Shown here piece after piece: positions 4,117 to 5,728 of a stretch of DNA of 5,728 nucleotides. The translations under genes were made by a program, and so were the position numbers. Each line of letters starts with the position of its first letter. The stretch's first letter is position 1. Source of the DNA: Anaerolinea sp. (lineage in GTDB: Bacteria > Chloroflexota > Anaerolineae > Anaerolineales > Villigracilaceae); the NCBI GenBank assembly GCA_020720965.1, contig DYNS01000202.1, forward strand, positions 1 through 5,728, written 5' to 3'. A model generated the notes under the pieces. That model did no database searches and was not told the origin of the DNA. It saw only the letters and a program-made list of their open reading frames with translations.

Positions 4117-5728
4117 ATGCCATCCGATACTCAAGTCATCTACTCCATGATGCGCGTTGGGCGCATTCACCCCCCCAACAAACAAGTGCTGCGCGATATT
4201 ACGCTCGGCTTTTACTATGGCGCCAAAATTGGCGTGCTCGGTCTTAACGGCGCGGGCAAAAGCACCCTGCTGCGTATTATGGCAGGGCAAGACCCCAACT
4301 ACACCGGCGAAATTTCCATGAGCAAGGGCTACACCGTTGGCTACCTGCCCCAGGAGCCGGATTTAGACCCGGAAAAAACCGTCATCCAAACCATCCGCGA
4401 AGCCGTGCAGCCGATTGTGGACATGCTGGCGCAGTTTGACGACATCAACGCCAAATTTGCCGACCCGGATGCCGACTTTGACGCGCTGATTGCCCAGCAA
4501 GGCAAACTGCAAGACGCGCTGGATAAGGTGGATGCCTGGAATCTCGATTCGCATTTGGAAGTGGCAATGGAAGCCTTGCGCTGCCCTCCGGGCGATACCC
4601 CCATCTCGGTCTGTTCTGGCGGCGAGAAGCGCCGCGTGGCGCTGACCCGTTTGCTGCTCACCGAGCCGGATATTCTCCTGCTGGACGAACCCACCAATCA
4701 CCTGGACGCGGAATCGGTTGCCTGGCTGGAGCATCACCTGCAACAATACAAGGGCACGGTCATTGCGGTTACGCACGACCGTTACTTTTTGGATAACGTG
4801 GCAGGCTGGATTTTGGAATTAGACCGGGGCTACGGCATCCCCTGGAAGGGCAATTACTCCTCCTGGCTGGAGCAAAAGCAGGAAGCCCTGAGGCAGGAGG
4901 AAAAATCTGAAAGCAAACGCCAGAAGACCCTTCAACGCGAGTTGGAATGGATTCAGATGTCGCCCAAGGCGAGACAATCCAAGGGGCAGGCGCGTGTGAC
5001 AGCGTATGAGAAACTGCTCTCTCAGGATGTGGAAAAATACCGCAGCGAACAGGAAATCTACATCCCGCCTGGTCCGCGCCTGGGCGATGTGGTGATTCAG
5101 TTCAACGGTATCACCAAGTCGTTTGGCGAGCGTCTCCTTTTGGATAATTTTTCTGCCAACATTGAACCCGGCTCCATTGTGGGGATTGTGGGTCCTAACG
5201 GGGCAGGTAAAACCACCCTGCTGAGGATGATTATGGGACAGGAACAGCCCGATGGCGGCGATATTCGCATTGGTGAAACCGTAAAATTGGGCTATGCCGA
5301 CCAAAGTCGCAGCCTGGACCCGGAAAAAAGCGTGTATGAGGAAATTAGCGGCGGTGCGGAGACCCTGGAATTGGGCAACCGCAAGGTGAATGCACGCGGG
5401 TATTGTTCTTCTTTCAACTTTCAGGGCGCAGACCAGCAAAAGAAAATTGCCATGCTCTCTGGCGGCGAGCGCAACCGCGTTCACCTGGCGAAGATGTTGA
5501 AGGAAGGTAGCAATGTTCTCCTGCTGGATGAGCCGACCAATGACCTGGATGTGAATACCTTGCGCTCGTTAGAAACGGCAGTCGAGGCATTTGCGGGCTG
5601 CGCGATCGTGGTGAGCCACGACCGCTGGTTCCTGGACCGGGTGGCGACGCATATCCTGGCTTTCGAAGGTAATAGCCAGGTGATCTGGTTCGAGGGAAAT
5701 TATTCGGATTACGAGGCTGACCGGCGGA
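4117..5728 (+). CDS. ettA: Energy-dependent translational throttle protein EttA (ABC-F), C-terminus cut by window edge
   Basis: ABC-F ATPase that binds the ribosomal E site and couples the cell's ATP/ADP state to early elongation; soluble, no membrane domain. 537 residues are visible of about 555 expected. First ABC domain: Walker A GLNGAGKST (42-50), the arm region about 95-140, signature CSGGEKRRVAL (166-176), Walker B ILLLDEP (186-192, E191), H220 switch. Linker 240-320 (PtIM, the tRNA-contacting segment) with GYGIPWKGNYSSWLEQKQ at 238-255, highly typical of EttA, then charged helices. Second ABC domain: Walker A GPNGAGKTT (359-367), signature LSGGERNRVHLAK (447-459), Walker B LLLDEPTNDLD (468-478, E472), H501, then the EttA-type tail WFEGNYSDYEADRR. 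The first signature has Cys where Leu is usual (CSGGE). The ATG at 4117 lacks any Shine-Dalgarno. Divergent from the cNMP-NifU gene. Confidence 0.95.
   Translation, partial: MPSDTQVIYSMMRVGRIHPPNKQVLRDITLGFYYGAKIGVLGLNGAGKSTLLRIMAGQDPNYTGEISMSKGYTVGYLPQEPDLDPEKTVIQTIREAVQPIVDMLAQFDDINAKFADPDADFDALIAQQGKLQDALDKVDAWNLDSHLEVAMEALRCPPGDTPISVCSGGEKRRVALTRLLLTEPDILLLDEPTNHLDAESVAWLEHHLQQYKGTVIAVTHDRYFLDNVAGWILELDRGYGIPWKGNYSSWLEQKQEALRQEEKSESKRQKTLQRELEWIQMSPKARQSKGQARVTAYEKLLSQDVEKYRSEQEIYIPPGPRLGDVVIQFNGITKSFGERLLLDNFSANIEPGSIVGIVGPNGAGKTTLLRMIMGQEQPDGGDIRIGETVKLGYADQSRSLDPEKSVYEEISGGAETLELGNRKVNARGYCSSFNFQGADQQKKIAMLSGGERNRVHLAKMLKEGSNVLLLDEPTNDLDVNTLRSLETAVEAFAGCAIVVSHDRWFLDRVATHILAFEGNSQVIWFEGNYSDYEADRR

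Noticed and set aside
4363..4776. 137-codon minus-strand open frame inside ettA
   Set aside because: Shadow of the first ABC domain, covering the signature and Walker B codons; no sign of an independent protein.
4819..5484. Long open frame (221 codons) on the minus strand opposite ettA
   Set aside because: It lies wholly antisense to a highly conserved ABC-F gene, has no recognisable domain or RBS, and its composition is what the reverse strand of a GC-rich gene gives.

Overview
The window is an ordinary-looking piece of bacterial chromosome, GC-rich by eye (mid-50s %, estimated, not counted). It carries six complete or partial genes in tight layout. The protein flavour (the GreA tip sequence, a DUF4442 hotdog protein behind lysS, an EttA-type ABC-F factor, an HutH-like MIO enzyme) would fit a Chloroflexota/Anaerolineae-type organism. 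That placement is recognition from memory, not a search, and is only moderately secure.

Layout, left to right. (1) The N-terminal 142 codons of an HutH-like MIO-family ammonia-lyase lie on the minus strand and are cut by the left window edge exactly at the first residue of the expected MIO triad. (2) A 237-bp divergent control region follows. It holds a 17-bp palindrome over the lyase promoter, a good sigma70-type promoter facing greA, and a perfect 11-bp hairpin with a GAAA loop in the greA leader. (3) On the plus strand come greA, then lysS, then a DUF4442 protein. A nested double terminator sits between greA and lysS, ending only about 20 bp before the lysS start, and a strong GC-rich hairpin lies inside the first 25 codons of the DUF4442 gene. 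(4) A 14-bp-stem bidirectional terminator closes this block and also serves the convergent gene on its right. (5) On the minus strand is an unusual gene fusing a cyclic-nucleotide-binding-type (CRP-like) beta-roll domain to a C-terminal NifU/Nfu Fe-S scaffold domain. A textbook ribosome binding site lies inside it, placed exactly for an in-frame 80-residue stand-alone Nfu protein. (6) After a 143-bp divergent spacer the plus strand carries ettA, the ABC-F translation factor, starting from a leader without any G and running off the right edge near its C-terminus.

The greA-lysS-ettA content is translation and transcription housekeeping: transcript cleavage, tRNA-Lys charging and ribosome throttling. 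The minus-strand genes are amino-acid catabolism (lyase) and Fe-S or sensory biology (fusion gene). The most interesting item is the cNMP-NifU fusion with its internal start, which may make two products from one frame. Second are the RNA hairpins and the terminator placed where they could tune greA, lysS and DUF4442 expression. I see no mobile element, CRISPR array, tRNA or rRNA.
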